Translations under genes and position numbers: made by a program
Shown here: positions 53,317-64,000 of the stretch, in pieces
Layout of the letters: each line of letters opens with the position of its first letter
How positions within the stretch are numbered: position 1 is the first letter of the stretch
Assembly: GCF_013373865.1 (NCBI RefSeq)
Contig: NC_050474.1
Span: forward strand, 15,533,042 to 15,597,041
Source of the DNA: Monomorium pharaonis
Lineage: Eukaryota; Arthropoda; Insecta; Hymenoptera; Formicidae
Length of the DNA: 64,000 bases
Direction of reading: 5' to 3'
The notes under the pieces: generated by a model
Databases searched by the model: none
The model's input: only the letters and a program-made list of their open reading frames with translations
What the model was told of the DNA's origin: nothing

Positions 53317-55684
53317 CATGAGAGAGTACTCTCTGATTACCGGAGTACTTTCGGTATTTTTTGCAAAATAAATTAATATAAATTCCATTGGATCTCACGT
53401 ACACACATTTTAAAAAATTTAATGTATTCACGATAGAATAAGATATTTAGTGTCAAATTTTTATTTAAAAAGTTTTTCAAGAAATATTTTTAAAAAAGGT
53501 TGTTTTTGAGTTTTTTTAGAGATATATTATATCAAAGTTTTTTAAAAAATCTCTAATATTTATTATGGTCCACGCCACTGAAATATACTTATATTGAAAT
53601 AGGCATTACAATACCGCATACATTGGTGACTCGCAATTCTGAGATAGATTGTCAGAACTTGTTATCTTGTTCACACATGACGACACAAGCGCACATGTAT
53701 GACAGGAAAAAGAGAAGAAGGATAGAAAGATAAAAGAAGGATAGAAAGCCTTGCCTCGTGGCTCTCTTTCGGCTCTTTCAAACTAGTCAGTGCCCATTTC
53801 AGTATAGATATATTTTAGTAGTCCACATGCGCAAAAAAATTCTAAATTTCATTGAATGCCATGTACACACATTTAAAAAAATTTAACCCTTTAACTGTGA
53901 GACAGAAATCAATGTTTTGTGCCATTTTTGTGGTGAAAAAAAAGTTTTACAATGTTACAATGTGCACAAAATTCTTTACATTTTTGGGGTCGCTGATTTC
54001 GAATTTGAAATTTAGAATTTTAAAATCAAAATGGCGGATCCAATATGGCGCATCAAAGTTTTTAAAAATAATCAGATTTTCTTGAAAATGGGTTCCTATA
54101 TTAGATCCACCATTTTAAAATTTAAAATTCTTATCTCAAATTCAAAATCAGCGATCCCAAAAATGTAAAAAATAAATTTGTGGATCAAATTGTAAAACCG
54201 GTTTTTTTATAGTACATTTACGTGCTTTTTATTGCCAACTACTGAATATATTAATCTGCTGCATTTCTGGCGTCAATTTGTCATCAACGTGTCCGACATA
54301 CCTGCATGTTGTTGATCGCCAATCTGATGTGTTTGGTAACCATCTCTAAACTGTTGCATTTGTGCGAATAATTTGATGACGATTTGCTAAACGAAGCTAC
54401 TTTAATATTTGCTATTAATCTTTCGTCAATACTCTTGATAAATCTGCTTGCTGTTCATTATCATGTTACGTAATCTGTTGCATGACATTGATGAATTTTT
54501 GCTAGAATTATACGTGCAATATTTTAAATGTCAAAGTTTGTCTTACATCTGTTGCCTTTCGGTAAATAAAATCTGTTGCCAATATTTACTTCTTCAGAAA
54601 TGAATATCGAAGTATTCGACAATACTTAACTTCAACCCTTTTTTGAATGATTTTCTTAGTTTTAGAGCCAGAATATCTTCTTATCAGTGAGTTGAACTAC
54701 AAAGAAGAAAACATATCTCCCACGCCTAAAATTAAACTTTTGGTCCTAAAGAGATTAATGTTTGGCTAATATTGGCTAAACATTGATAATATTGAAAGTG
54801 TATTGGTCAATATTTTCCTAATATAACACTAATATTAATTATAAAATATTGATTCCAAATTAAGATACAATTAATATCCAAATTGTTTATTGATTGAACA
54901 TTGGCCCAATGTTGATCCAATATTGAACTAATATTGCTGTTTAGACAAATTAACTAAATAAAATGAAGGTCTAATTTACAATGTTGCAGATATTGTGCAT
55001 TTATCTTACTTTCTAATATTACATTGTTTTATGCTACTAGAGTGCTATTAGGTTTATTTTTTCTCTATTGCACATTTAAATTTTGTTAAAAAATATAAAA
55101 TATCAGCGATATACAAATTTTTCTAAATTACGTTTTCAAAACGTAATTACTATATCCTGAAAATGGGCTCGACAAACATGTAATTTTATACACTTTTTTT
55201 AAAGACACTAAAAATTGATGTTTGACGTAAGCTTTTTTACAGTTCAGTTTTACTGCGAGCAAAAAACGAACAAAATTTATAAGTGAAAAATTTTTATGTT
55301 GAAAATTGAGCTATGCTTTTTAGAAACATAATTGTTGAAAATTTGAAGAACAATGGCATTTTATTATTTTTAAAAATCTCAAGTAGAGACAAATATGATT
55401 TTTGTAATGAAATATGACTTTTTTGTTTATTCTTGTTTTTCACCAACAAAAATTGTAAAATCTTATTTTGACTTATATAGATATACGTATATACTCCCTT
55501 AAATTTCAAGACATTTTTAGACAACTTCTAGACATATTGCAGAAATAAAGATATCTTTAACCTCATATCTTCTAGATATCATATAAGACTTCGATGTTTT
55601 TTTAGCTTGTTAAGCATTTCCTACTTGATTAATTTGCATAATGTGTATATACATATATATAATATATATATACAAAACTTTCAG
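53317..55684. other. intron 3 end: AT-rich with one inverted repeat, no gene
   Basis: At 53940-54190 GGGGTCGCTGATTTCGAATT pairs with AATTCAAAATCAGCGATCCC and ATGGCGGATCCAATAT with ATATTAGATCCACCAT around a centre near 54060. Elsewhere AT-rich, no frames. The last 40 nt before 55685 form the branch/pyrimidine region of the rickets exon (ACAAAACTTTCAG). Confidence 0.6.
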
Positions 55685-55879
55685 GTCCTTTCCTACCATG
55701 CCAAGATTTATTCGATTGGTGGACCTTACGATGCGGCGTATGGATAGTCTTCCTCCTTGCCATGCTTGGAAATGGTACTGTAGTGTTTGTATTAATATTC
55801 TCGAGAAGCAAGATGGATGTGCCACGATTCTTAGTCTGCAATTTAGCCGCTGCTGATTTTTTCATGGGTGTTTATTTAG
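55685..55879 (+). CDS. rk: rickets-like (LGR2) receptor, exon with TM1 and start of TM2
   Basis: The 195-nt exon follows ACTTTCAG and ends before GTAATC. Joined in phase 1 to the hinge exon it gives PGPFLPCQDLFDWW, matching the C.P.PGPF.PCE entry to the membrane domain in type B LGRs. TM1 is GVWIVFLLAMLGNGTVVF with the class A GN motif; then comes a short cytoplasmic loop with KMDVPRF, and the first part of TM2 with NLAAAD, whose Asp is the conserved sodium-site residue. The exon ends in phase 1 in YLG. I find no TM2-TM7 exon in the remaining 8.1 kb, so the gene continues beyond the window. Alternative: insect LGR1 (type A), less likely because of the cap motif. Confidence 0.92.
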
Positions 55880-56325
55880 GTAATCTTCTCTTTTTTGTTT
55901 CTTTTATATTTAATATTATTGCGTATATTTATATTATTTTATTTTTGCATCCCATACAATACAGAACAGTGAAAGAACATTACTGACAAGAACATACAAA
56001 ATTTTATGAAGTATCAAATTTTAAATTTAATAAAACTTTGTTTATATATTTGTATATTAGGTAAAAATTTGTTACATAAATAGGTTTTAGAAAATATCAG
56101 TTGAGCAGGTTTTAAAAAATTTTAAGAAGAAATCATCCTATGTGTGTAAAATAGTTATGTGTGAATCGTCGTCAGCTTTTTACATTTATTTCTTGAAAAC
56201 TATTCAAGATATAAATAATGTTTTATACAAAAGTTTTGCAATAAAATTATCTCTATTCATCCATGTTAATTATATTTTCAAAAACTAATTAATGTAGAAA
56301 AAAATTTAAATTTTTTAAATAATTA

Positions 56326-56950
56326 CACAGTTCAACAAAAAAATAATTTTTTGCGCAGCTGCGGCAAACAATGTTTTCTGGTCAATTTGAGGTCGCTGAA
56401 TTTGAATCTGACTGCAAAATTGACGCCATTCCATCACCTCAGATTTTTGACATATACTTTACCGAAGTACCAAAAAGAGAATAACATTTTAAACTTTTTT
56501 TTGTAGAAATAATTTTTGTGTTTATGAGTCCGACAGACGTTTTTCATTTGCAGATCTAGGCTTAAAAAATTTTAAGCTTGTGGAAATCCATCAACCAATT
56601 TAGATTTGAGGACTCCAGATTTACGTGCTTGGAGTTTACGGAAAACGAGTTTATAACTTGAGAAATTTCGTATTTGCGGTTTATAGCTCACATATCAACG
56701 ATTTAAAGATTTATACGTGTATATTGAGTTATTGGATCTCTGTTATGCACAACAAGGTACAAAGTTGCGTTTTTGTGTTATTTGTACGGAAAGATTCTCA
56801 AATTGTCCCTTTTTGATATTTCGATAAAGAATATGTTAAAAGCCTGACATGATGAGTCAATTCTGCAGTCAAATTCATCTTCAGCGATAGTTGACCAGAA
56901 AACATTGTTTGTTGTATCTACACAAAAAATAATTTTTTTGTTGGACAGTG
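56326..56950. mobile_element. 0.6-kb TIR element with CACWGTYCAACAAAAAAAT ends
   Basis: CACAGTTCAACAAAAAAATA at the left and, inverted, CACTGTCCAACAAAAAAATT at the right; the arms run about 100 bp (AACAATGTTTTCTGGTCAA on both sides). TTA lies on both edges, a possible 3-bp duplication. CACTG-like termini with a 3-bp duplication would suit a CACTA-type element, but this is a weak inference. No gene. Confidence 0.7.
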
Positions 56951-58057
56951 TTATTTTTCAAGAATATTGTTGAAATAAATAATATTCTAACAAATACAGA
57001 TATACATATATAACCATTATATTACCGTAATAAAATGGAACATAACTATTATATTCATTACATGTAATGCACTTATTAATTGTAATTTTTGAGTCAAAGA
57101 AAGTTACAGTTATAAAACTTGTTATATTTGAGACGGTAGCGAAAGAAACATTCATACCACACATTTGATGTACTGCGATATAACAATTCTTGGTTTATTC
57201 AAGATATATGGTTTACACGCTTTTAATGGCTACGCCGCCAGTGTACGTCTCTGTCTGCACTCTACTTCCGCTTTCTTCTTCCTCCTCTGCTTCCGAACGA
57301 TCGCGAGCTCGACCAGAAACCAACGACGGTCGCATCGCGCTCCCCGCTGAACGTCTTCACAAAGGAGAGGACGCGCTAAATACGCGCATAATATAAAAAA
57401 CTTATCCATATATAACACTTTCCTTTCTCAACGAAAAAAAGAAAACGTGCGTAAAAAAATAAAGTTCTCTTTAGTGTATTACATAATATCCGTATCTTTG
57501 AGGAGGTACTCTAACTTTTTGTGATCTATGCGGTTCCTGTGTATTAATCGGTCTCTCTATCTTGTGCTGTCTTTAAGACTCCTTTCTATCTTGTTCGTCC
57601 GAATTATAATTTGCGCACCTACTTTCATCGCTCGTAATAATACGTGATGGGGTGTGATTGTCTCTAATTGGTCGTATTTGATTAATGTGACGTCTCCAAA
57701 TTCGACTATCATCGAAACGTATTTCATAATATAGTTTTCAAAACTTGTGCGGACGTCGATCCCGACGAGATCTGCCCGAGAAGGAGAGCGCCGGAATTCG
57801 CTCACGAATTGAGCGCGTGTCGCGGGAGGTGCGAATAAGTTGAGGCCGGCAAAAATAACAATAACGGCATGTGATGTCGTTGATTCTTTAATACGCCAAG
57901 GAATCTTTATTACTGTTGGTTATACAATATTCAAACGCGACAGTGCACGCGTGGAGCGCGTCGTCGCTGCACAAGGTTCGATTACTTCACATTCACCGGC
58001 ACAAAACAAAACGAGAAGCAGTGTTCGCAGGTTCACCTCGAGTGCGGAGGCAATTAA
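56951..58057. other. intron sequence, no gene recognised
   Basis: A GC-richer part (57230-57960) has several short open frames, with no protein that I recognise and no consistent reading. There is no paired repeat. It could be decayed LTR or gypsy sequence, since the gypsy integrase at 59350 would have its 3' end in this direction. Confidence 0.45.
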
Positions 58058-58957
58058 CCCTCTGCCTACACACTTTATTTTTCTCCCTATTCCTACACAC
58101 AGGGGTTACGCTAACCTCAAAATTTCGTTGACTTATATCTCCAAATGTATTTAATCATTTTAACTTCTTTTTTCTTTAATCGAAAAGAAAAAATCTCAGT
58201 ATTATGATGGTCTTGGCTGAAAAGTCGAAGATATTAAAAGAAAAGAGATTTTTTGAAAAGAATGAGAAAGAAACGAAAAATTTTTGTAAAAATTTGCCTT
58301 TTTTTTAAACGCCCGTATTTATTAGAAAAAAATAGATAAAGTAATTAAAATGGTAATCAATGAAAAGGGGAAGAATTGTACTTTAAGAATCTATTGTCAG
58401 TTTTTTTATTCTGTTCAAAAAATATATTTATTTTGTAGTGTGAATTTAGTAAAAAATGAATGCAGTTTAAACACAATTAAATAGTAATATTTATTTAAAA
58501 AACAAAATTATTAATACTCAACAACATAATTATTAATACAAAAAATATTTATTACAAAAGATTTTATTTATTATAAAAAAATTTTTTAATTTGTAATGCT
58601 ACAATTGCAGTATATTTTTGCAAAGTGATCGCGACATTGGTAATATATATAAGTACTTTATGCGTAAATGATACGTAATGAACGAAAAAATAACTTTACT
58701 TACCCTTCAAATTTGGAACTTCTTTTTTTTTTTTTGTTACGTTCCCTACACACGGGGTAATTGTAACCCCAACACACACTTTCGATGCTCCTACTTCTGT
58801 TGTTTTCAGAATATTCACAACGCCCAAAAAGGAATAAGTAGAGCACAGTTCAAACTCCCTCCCCCCCTGGTTTCAGCGTCCCCTTGCTAAATACTTTTAA
58901 GTAGCGAACATTTCAAAATCGACTGGGGTTACCGTAACCCCATGTGTAGGCAGAGGG
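58058..58957. mobile_element. TTAA-flanked MITE (piggyBac-like)
   Basis: A 900-bp unit with CCCTCTGCCTACACA ends in perfect inversion, flanked on both sides by TTAA (58054-58057, 58958-58961). TTAA duplication and CCC...GGG ends are the piggyBac hallmark. Inside, ACACACAGGGGTTACGCTAA near 58096 and GGGGTTACCGTAACCCC near 58925 are further subterminal repeats. No transposase: it is non-autonomous. Confidence 0.85.
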
Positions 58958-58961
58958 TTAA

Positions 58962-59339
58962 TGAACCCCTTGCGAGGGGCGAGAATTCACTAGACGCTCG
59001 AAAGTAGATTTTGAAAGAAAAAGAGAGTCCTGACGTGATTGATTTGTCAGAGACTGCGAAGCCGAGACTGACTGGGCGGACGGGAAAACGCACGGTTAGC
59101 GCGTGGTTTCCTCTCCCTTTACTCCAAAATTTAGCCGGCATTCGCGTGACGAGCACCGGCCGGCGACGTGAGATCCGTTGTAGGGGCGAATAAGATCGTG
59201 AAATGTGTCTGCGGACACGTGTTTAGATCGTGTTGACGGATCTCACCTTGTCGGCAGGAATTATTATCATCGAAAGGCTCGGGATTTTCAAGTGAATCTC
59301 GACGATATTTCGAATCCCGAACAGTTTTTCTATCTGTTT
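58962..59339. other. GC-richer spacer, no gene recognised
   Basis: Short frames on both strands (58929-59156, 59011-59193) without recognisable protein. It probably belongs to the 3' part of the gypsy element on the - strand, by position only. Confidence 0.4.
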
Positions 59340-59349
59340 CTTTATCTTA

Positions 59350-59592
59350 TCGAAAATTTATCTCCTGGTTGATAATTTCGACCACTGACTTTGTCTCCCT
59401 CTTGAAACTCTTTGTACTGTTTACAATGAGTTACTTGTGTAGTATTATTGTTAGTAGGTTTCATTGTATCTAATGTGTATCTTATTTTCCTATTGAACAT
59501 TAACTCGGCGGGTGAAATTCCTGTTGTACAGTCTGGTGTAATTCAGCATTGCATTAGTGTGTGTTGTAATGCTACATCTATTCCTATCGAAG
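59350..59592 (-). pseudogene. gypsy integrase, C-terminal part
   Basis: The - strand reads TPDCTTGISPAELMFNRKIR, the landmark TGISPAEL motif after the DDE core of gypsy integrases, and then QYKEFQEGDKVSGRNY, the start of the C-terminal domain (GDxVxxRNY). A stop precedes the first motif. It continues the integrase interrupted by the LTR. Confidence 0.8.
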
Positions 59593-61601
59593 TGTTACGT
59601 CCAGCCTTATAGGATTTAACTCTTTATTCGGTAGGAAGGATATTTCAGGGAGAACAGGTAAGGCAGGTAGCCTAGGAAGAACGTAGCAAAACATGTAGAA
59701 TTCCCGTAGGTACACAGTTTAAGAAAGGGTATGTGCCTCAGGTCGAACGCACTTTTTATGACTCAAAAATATAGGTCAACGTGCCGATAGGCCCGCTATA
59801 ACCCGTTTCGAGTCGTACGTCCGTCGGTCCAAGTTTCGAGTCAACGAATTGAATCGCTTTAACTCGGGATCGGACCAGATGCAGTCTTTGTTTGGGATAG
59901 GCGAGGTCGTTATTAATTAAAATAAATAATAAAGTTTCACATAAAATTAACGAAAGTATTTATTCTAATAACAAATAAAAATGAAAATAAAAAGAAATAC
60001 AAATAAATTTTGTAATAATGGTATAATTAAATTTAAGACGCATAGTGAGTATGAATATAGTTGTATAAATATTAAATAAGTATATAGCGGGCGGAGAAAG
60101 GGAAACAAAGAGATTTTTGTTTTTTTAATTCTACAGTATTAACGGTAAACGCGGAGCAAAGAAATAAACGAAGGGTTTATTAAATGGTTAGATGGGGAAA
60201 ACAGAGATGCTTGGAGTCATAAGAGGATAAAGCATAGCGGAGGAGAGTGGGGGTGGAATGTCTTCGGATTCAGTGGAACTTATGGGACAGTAACTTGAAG
60301 AAGGAGCAGGTGAACTAGAAAAAGAATATGTTGGGAATATCTGAGAAACGTGTTCATGTTCTTCAGTAATTGGAGGCAAAGAGGAAGATCGAGGAACACT
60401 AAGTTCTTCGAAGGTGGTAGCTGGAGAGGAGGGTCGAGGAACACTATGTTCTTCGAAGGTGGTAGCTGGAGAGGAGAGTCGAGAAACACTAAGTTCTTCG
60501 AAGGTGGTAGCTGGAGAGAAGAATCGAGGAATACTAAGTGGAAAATTATTTATAAAATAATAGGAACGTGTCTTAATAAATTAAAACGGAAGGGAGTAGA
60601 TGAGTAACGTAAAAACAAAGAAAGAAATTGTGATTGTAAGACTTACTCATTACTGGTTCTCAAATAAATCCGTTGGAATCGAAGGGATTTTTTGACCGGA
60701 TGGAACAGCACTAAAGTTTATTTGCGCACTGATTCTACATGATTACTAACTAACCAACTCTCTTATTAACTGAACTGACTAAAAACTCTAAGCGTAACTA
60801 AACTCACAACTAATTACTCTCAACTAACTGATTATTACTGATTGACTGCTTAGTATTATATATGTATATATATAGAGTCTTACAGGGGGAGGGTTCAGAT
60901 GTAGGTGGTTCAAATGTTCTAATTGGTAGGACTCTTTTTCGGGAATGCGTGGGAACTAGTTCCTAAAGGTTCCCATTGGATAAGTGGTTATTTGGTTTTG
61001 GGGTACTGTTTATTAGGGTCCCCGACTATTGGTCCCACTTTTTCTTGTCTCCGTCTGGAATTTTCGGATCTAGTAAGGGAGGGGAAGTTGGAAATGTCAG
61101 GGCGCTCTTATCTAGAAATTTATGTTTTCCAGGCGCGAGTTTAGGGTTAATAGACGCATCTGGTTTCAGAAAATCTTTTATGGCTTTCGGGCGTTTTGAG
61201 GTGATCTGGTCCTCTTTCAATAAACATTGCGTCCGTAAAAAAAAGAAAAAAATATTATTACCCTTGAAACCAAACGTGTCCTTGCCACTTTCGGGTAATC
61301 TAACTTCCATCTGGCGCTTATCTGCGGTCGTTAAAAATCCCGAAAATGCTTTTAAACTGTCAAGAGCCCGATGACGCTGCGTAAATATTTAACTTTTATT
61401 TTAACGGGACTTGACCCCCGCCGAATTTTAATGACTTTAGTGTTTGACTCTTTCTGATTATGAAAACCGGACACTCTCACGTGGCGCAGAGTTTTTGGGC
61501 TCCGCGACCCTTTGACCATTGATAAGCCTCAGAATATTTCTAACTTATTTATTTCTAAAAGATCAGCGTATGATAAAATGTGAAGTCCCCCGGACGTAAC
61601 A
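59593..61601. mobile_element. 2.0-kb LTR (solo) with 4-bp TSD GAAG inside the gypsy integrase
   Basis: It begins TGTTACGTCC and ends GGACGTAACA, a perfect inverted pair with TG...CA, flanked by GAAG (59589-59592, 61602-61605). Its length is 2009 bp. Inside are a TATATA box region (60856-60880) and a 45-bp tandem repeat (60389-60545). The flanks are halves of one integrase gene, which proves insertion. Without internal retroviral genes it is a solo LTR, probably of another gypsy-like family with unusually long LTRs. Confidence 0.85.
60389..60545. repeat. 45-bp tandem repeat, about 3.5 copies
   Basis: The unit is GAGGAACACTAAGTTCTTCG, AAGGTGGTAGCTGGAGAGGA, GGGTC; period 45 bp, so every frame repeats every 15 residues. 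The + frame gives GGSWRGGSRNTKFFE-like and the - frame LQLPPSKNLVFLDPP-like repeats. It lies inside the long LTR. I do not believe that it is coding. Confidence 0.8.
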
Positions 61602-62290
61602 GAAGTTAGAAAGAGATTTTTTAATGGTTTGAACGAAACGTTCTGCTTGTCCGTCTGTAGCAGAATTATACAGTGCTGTTAATTTATGTTTTATGCCATT
61701 TTATTGTAAAAAGTTTTGAAATTCTGTTGGTACAAAAATACGACCATTATCCGATATAATTTGTGCAGGTAGTCCAAACCTTGAAAAAATCTCATTTCTT
61801 TATTGTGGTATTTGCTGTAATATCATTTACAATGTGTACTTCAGGCCATGTGGTGTACACGTCAACTAATATTAGGAAATTACAGTTCTTAAACGGTCCT
61901 GCAAAATCGCCATGTACTCGCTCGAATGGGAAAAATAGCTGGTTCCCAGATATGTATTTTATTTTTAATGGATTATTTCTATTTGCATTACATTCTGCGC
62001 AATTCTTAGTGATTTCTTTTATGTCATCATCTATTCCAAACCACCATACGTAACTGCATGCTAGTATTTTCATTTTAACGATACCAAAATGTACGTTATG
62101 TAATTCTTTTTTATGTAAATTTTATTTTGTAATATCTTAGGTATTACTACTCGATGTCCGCGTAAGATAATTCCTTGTTGTAAACTGTATTCTACTTCAT
62201 TATTACATAATCTGTTCGTTTTATCAATTTTTCTGCCGCTCTGTAGAGCTTTTACTATTTGTTGTAATTGTTTGTATCCTTTTTTATAGC
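61602..62290 (-). pseudogene. gypsy integrase, zinc finger and DDE core
   Basis: The - strand shows QQGIILRGHRVVIPK (62130-62200), the zinc-binding part with CAECNANRNNP, then ERVHGDFAGPF (first Asp of the core) and ILVDVYTTWPEVH. In the next frame come PAQIISDNGRIF (second Asp) and TALYNSATDGQAERFVQTIK (catalytic Glu). There are an in-frame stop before NGIKHK and a frameshift near 61800. The domain order is that of Ty3/gypsy integrase. It breaks at 61602, where the LTR is inserted. Confidence 0.85.
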
Positions 62291-62296
62291 TGAAAC

Positions 62297-62507
62297 GAGT
62301 GAGTCCCAGATGCGACAGTAATAAACGGACACAGCAGGCTGAGTGAAACGGACACAGTAACAAACGGACACAGACCAAACGGACACAATAACAAATGCGC
62401 ACAGACCAAATGCGCACAGTCGCAAACCCATGTGGTGCATAGAATGCTTAACACACACACACACACACACGCACACGCGCGCACGCACGCACACGCACAC
62501 GCACACG

Positions 62508-62548
<41 letters not shown>

Positions 62549-64000
62549 GATTGATTGATTGCGTTTATTATGCCCGAGCAATAGCTGTAGGGCAAAGAAG
62601 ATTGAGCAAAAACATAGATTTTACAATTAGTCAAGCAACAATGAAAGTAACAATAAACTTATAATCAAAACTAAGCATATAAAATAAGGTCAGTCACAAA
62701 CTACAAGCAAAGAGGTGAAACAATCGCAAGCGCCATACGAAGTACATAAGTAAAAATTAGCAGATTCAAGACCATCGGAACGCTGATAAGAAGTGGAAAC
62801 TGCAGTCTAACATTACAAATGTGCAATGGTCAAATTAACAAAGTAGAAAAAACACAAAATGTAATAAGCAAGTATAAGGTAGGATGAGTACAGAAGTAGC
62901 AAAGTTAGCAGACTTAGTGTAATCAAACGCAATAGTGCAATAATTTCTTATATATCTTAAACTAATATGTAAAGTATAGAACCTAGATTACAAGCTACAT
63001 ACAAAAGTTGAGCAAACGCAGATACGAGCAGGATGGTAAGGAAAGGGAAGAAAACTTATAAGCAATCAAGCGCTGATAAAAGCAAGTATAACTAATTACA
63101 AATCTAACTTAATAAAGAAAGGTCGAATCTAGCTTAACTGCAAATGTAATGAAACAGGCAATTTTGGTGTGAGCCATGTAATCCCAGAACCAGCAACACA
63201 AGCAAACTCTGAGCGAATAAGAACAAGCGAAGAATATCCTTAAGCTAAGCTAACCAAGAAAGGTGCCAAGGTAATATAAACGATGAAGGAACAGGAAGAG
63301 TATGTCAAGCCAACTTATCAAGGTCAGCCACCGAGTCCACTCAAATCACAGGTTTGCCATCCGAGCGTCTAACGTTAACACGACCCCTGCTGACCCATAC
63401 ATATTGTTATGATTTCTTCTTGGCCGTATGCTTTGTTTATACAATATACAATTAGCTCGCAAAGAATGTTCGCATCAGTTCACGCAGGCGATTTCCATCA
63501 AAACTTCACACTTAGTCGTTGGGAGCCAACTTGAACACCCGATAGATGCAGAAATCACGTGAAGCACACGCCGCAGATATGGCGGGAACCCAGGCAGCCA
63601 GATGAAGCACAGAGAGATGTGGCCGGTGAAAGTGGCGCTTGCGCAGAAGAGAAACGGCCAATGGAAACGGCAAGACAGGAAAGAATGCTCCAGCAAAGTC
63701 CGCGTGTCCAAACCAAAAAACGGTCAAAAGACACCAATTAAAGGCTAAGTGGACACCACCAATAAAGGAAAGTGTCAAGAAAGTGCACCCTTGACCGTGA
63801 GACTGCAAAAAGAAAGCCCCGAAGGGCAGCAACCAGCAGTAATAAGCACAGAAATACAGAGCAAGAAAAGTGCGTCCGCACGTAGTACTCACCCGAAGAG
63901 AGAGAGAGAGAGAGGAGTGCAACGGGGGCTTCGCCCCGTCCCCCTCCCGCACCCACCCCGTCGGTAGGGGTGCCCTCAGAAGTCGCAACCCATGTGGTAA
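62297..64000. mobile_element. word-array element, copy D, running off the window
   Basis: It starts GAGTGAGTCCCAGATGCGAC in the gypsy integrase; the preceding bases GCTGAAAC would be the left duplication. The arm has GTGTCCGTTTGTTACT words (inverted), then TCGCAAACCCATGTGGTGCA and (CA)n(GA)n. At 63893-64000 the second half of the core appears ((GA)n, GGGGGCTTCGCCCCGTCCCC, CACCCCGTCGGTAGGGGTGC, AAGTCGCAACCCATGTGGTAA). The 1.35 kb between the GA tracts is an insertion. The right arm lies outside the window. Confidence 0.8.
62544..63890 (-). mobile_element. 1.35-kb insertion in the GA/CA tract of copy D
   Basis: Bounded on both sides by (GA)n. Read on the - strand it ends TTATGCCCGAGCAATAGCTG-inverse, then AATAAACGCAATCAATCAATC, a polyadenylation-like signal and a CAAT tail as in several insect LINEs and SINEs. 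No transposon protein. The open frame at 63512-63988 on the - strand has no recognisable domain. Its location in a microsatellite could reflect target preference, as in some R1-clade LINEs, but this is only an inference. Confidence 0.5.

Larger units (their letters stand above)
59340..62290 (-). mobile_element. decayed gypsy-type retrotransposon (integrase part), split by an LTR
   Basis: The - strand encodes integrase from 62290 down to 61602 and again from 59592 to about 59350. The two parts join over the LTR at 59593-61601. The word-array copy D cuts off the upstream side at 62297. No gag, protease or RT is visible; they may lie beyond copy D or be lost. Confidence 0.8.

Noticed and set aside
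5466..55879. Assignment to LGR1 (FSH/TSH receptor-like, type A)
   Set aside because: The cap (AYHCC) and hinge end (PQPGPFLPC) fit type B receptors better; kept as an alternative only.
60188..60607. Repetitive Pro/Leu or Gly/Arg protein in the long LTR
   Set aside because: It comes from a 45-bp tandem repeat and is open on both strands; no promoter or conserved domain.
63512..63988. 158-codon - strand frame near the window end
   Set aside because: It starts in the repeat core and (GA)n tract, and the rest has no domain or similarity that I recognise.

Overview
This is insect genomic DNA, most likely from a hymenopteran such as an ant; the species cannot be fixed from the sequence. The only host gene I can support is a leucine-rich-repeat GPCR on the + strand. 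Four coding exons are visible (598-669, 5466-5755, 29631-29810, 55685-55879). All have GT/AG splice sites and phases that join without a frame break (2, 1, 1, 1). In order they encode one LRR, the last LRR plus the Cys-Cys cap (motif AYHCC), the hinge, and TM1 to the start of TM2. The YAY.CC cap and the C.P.PGPF.PC hinge end fit the type B LGR family (vertebrate LGR4/5/6, insect LGR2) better than type A (FSHR-like), so I call it rickets (rk), the bursicon receptor. The 5' LRR exons and the TM2-TM7 exons lie outside the window. The visible introns are about 4.8, 23.9 and 25.9 kb, plus at least 8.1 kb after the last exon.

Almost everything else is mobile DNA in those introns, often nested. Intron 1 (670-5465) holds fold-back MITEs and two 'word-array' elements. 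Intron 2 (5756-29630) holds a decayed BEL/Pao retrotransposon on the - strand (about 6405-10765), a long I-like LINE on the - strand (about 11550-19292) broken by two insertions, a hAT-type MITE with a perfect 8-bp duplication, a mariner remnant, an LTR-like GC-rich block, and a solo LTR with a 5-bp duplication (27520-28578). Intron 3 (29811-55684) holds large inverted-repeat DNA elements nested in each other, including an 8-kb element at 33241-41220 that carries a decayed uncharacterised transposon protein, plus 5S-rRNA-like and tRNA-like segments. The last intron holds a TTAA-flanked MITE (58058-58957) and a gypsy-type integrase gene split by a 2-kb LTR.

The most unusual signal is a family of short elements (2430-2843, 3207-3798, 15961-16419, 45152-45781, 62297 to beyond the window end, with relatives at 9366, 10766, 41346, 42079 and 42780). 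Their arms are built from 15-17 bp 'words' that mostly begin GTG. Different copies use quite different word vocabularies but share a core (a GGGCC-hairpin, a GT/GC microsatellite and a GGGTTTGCGACT-like box) and related asymmetric 11-bp ends. Four copies have exact 8-bp target-site duplications (ACCACAAA, GATACAGT, TATAGTCA, AACTTTAA), so they move as units, in a hAT-like manner. I know of no described family with this build and rate it the best candidate for something new.
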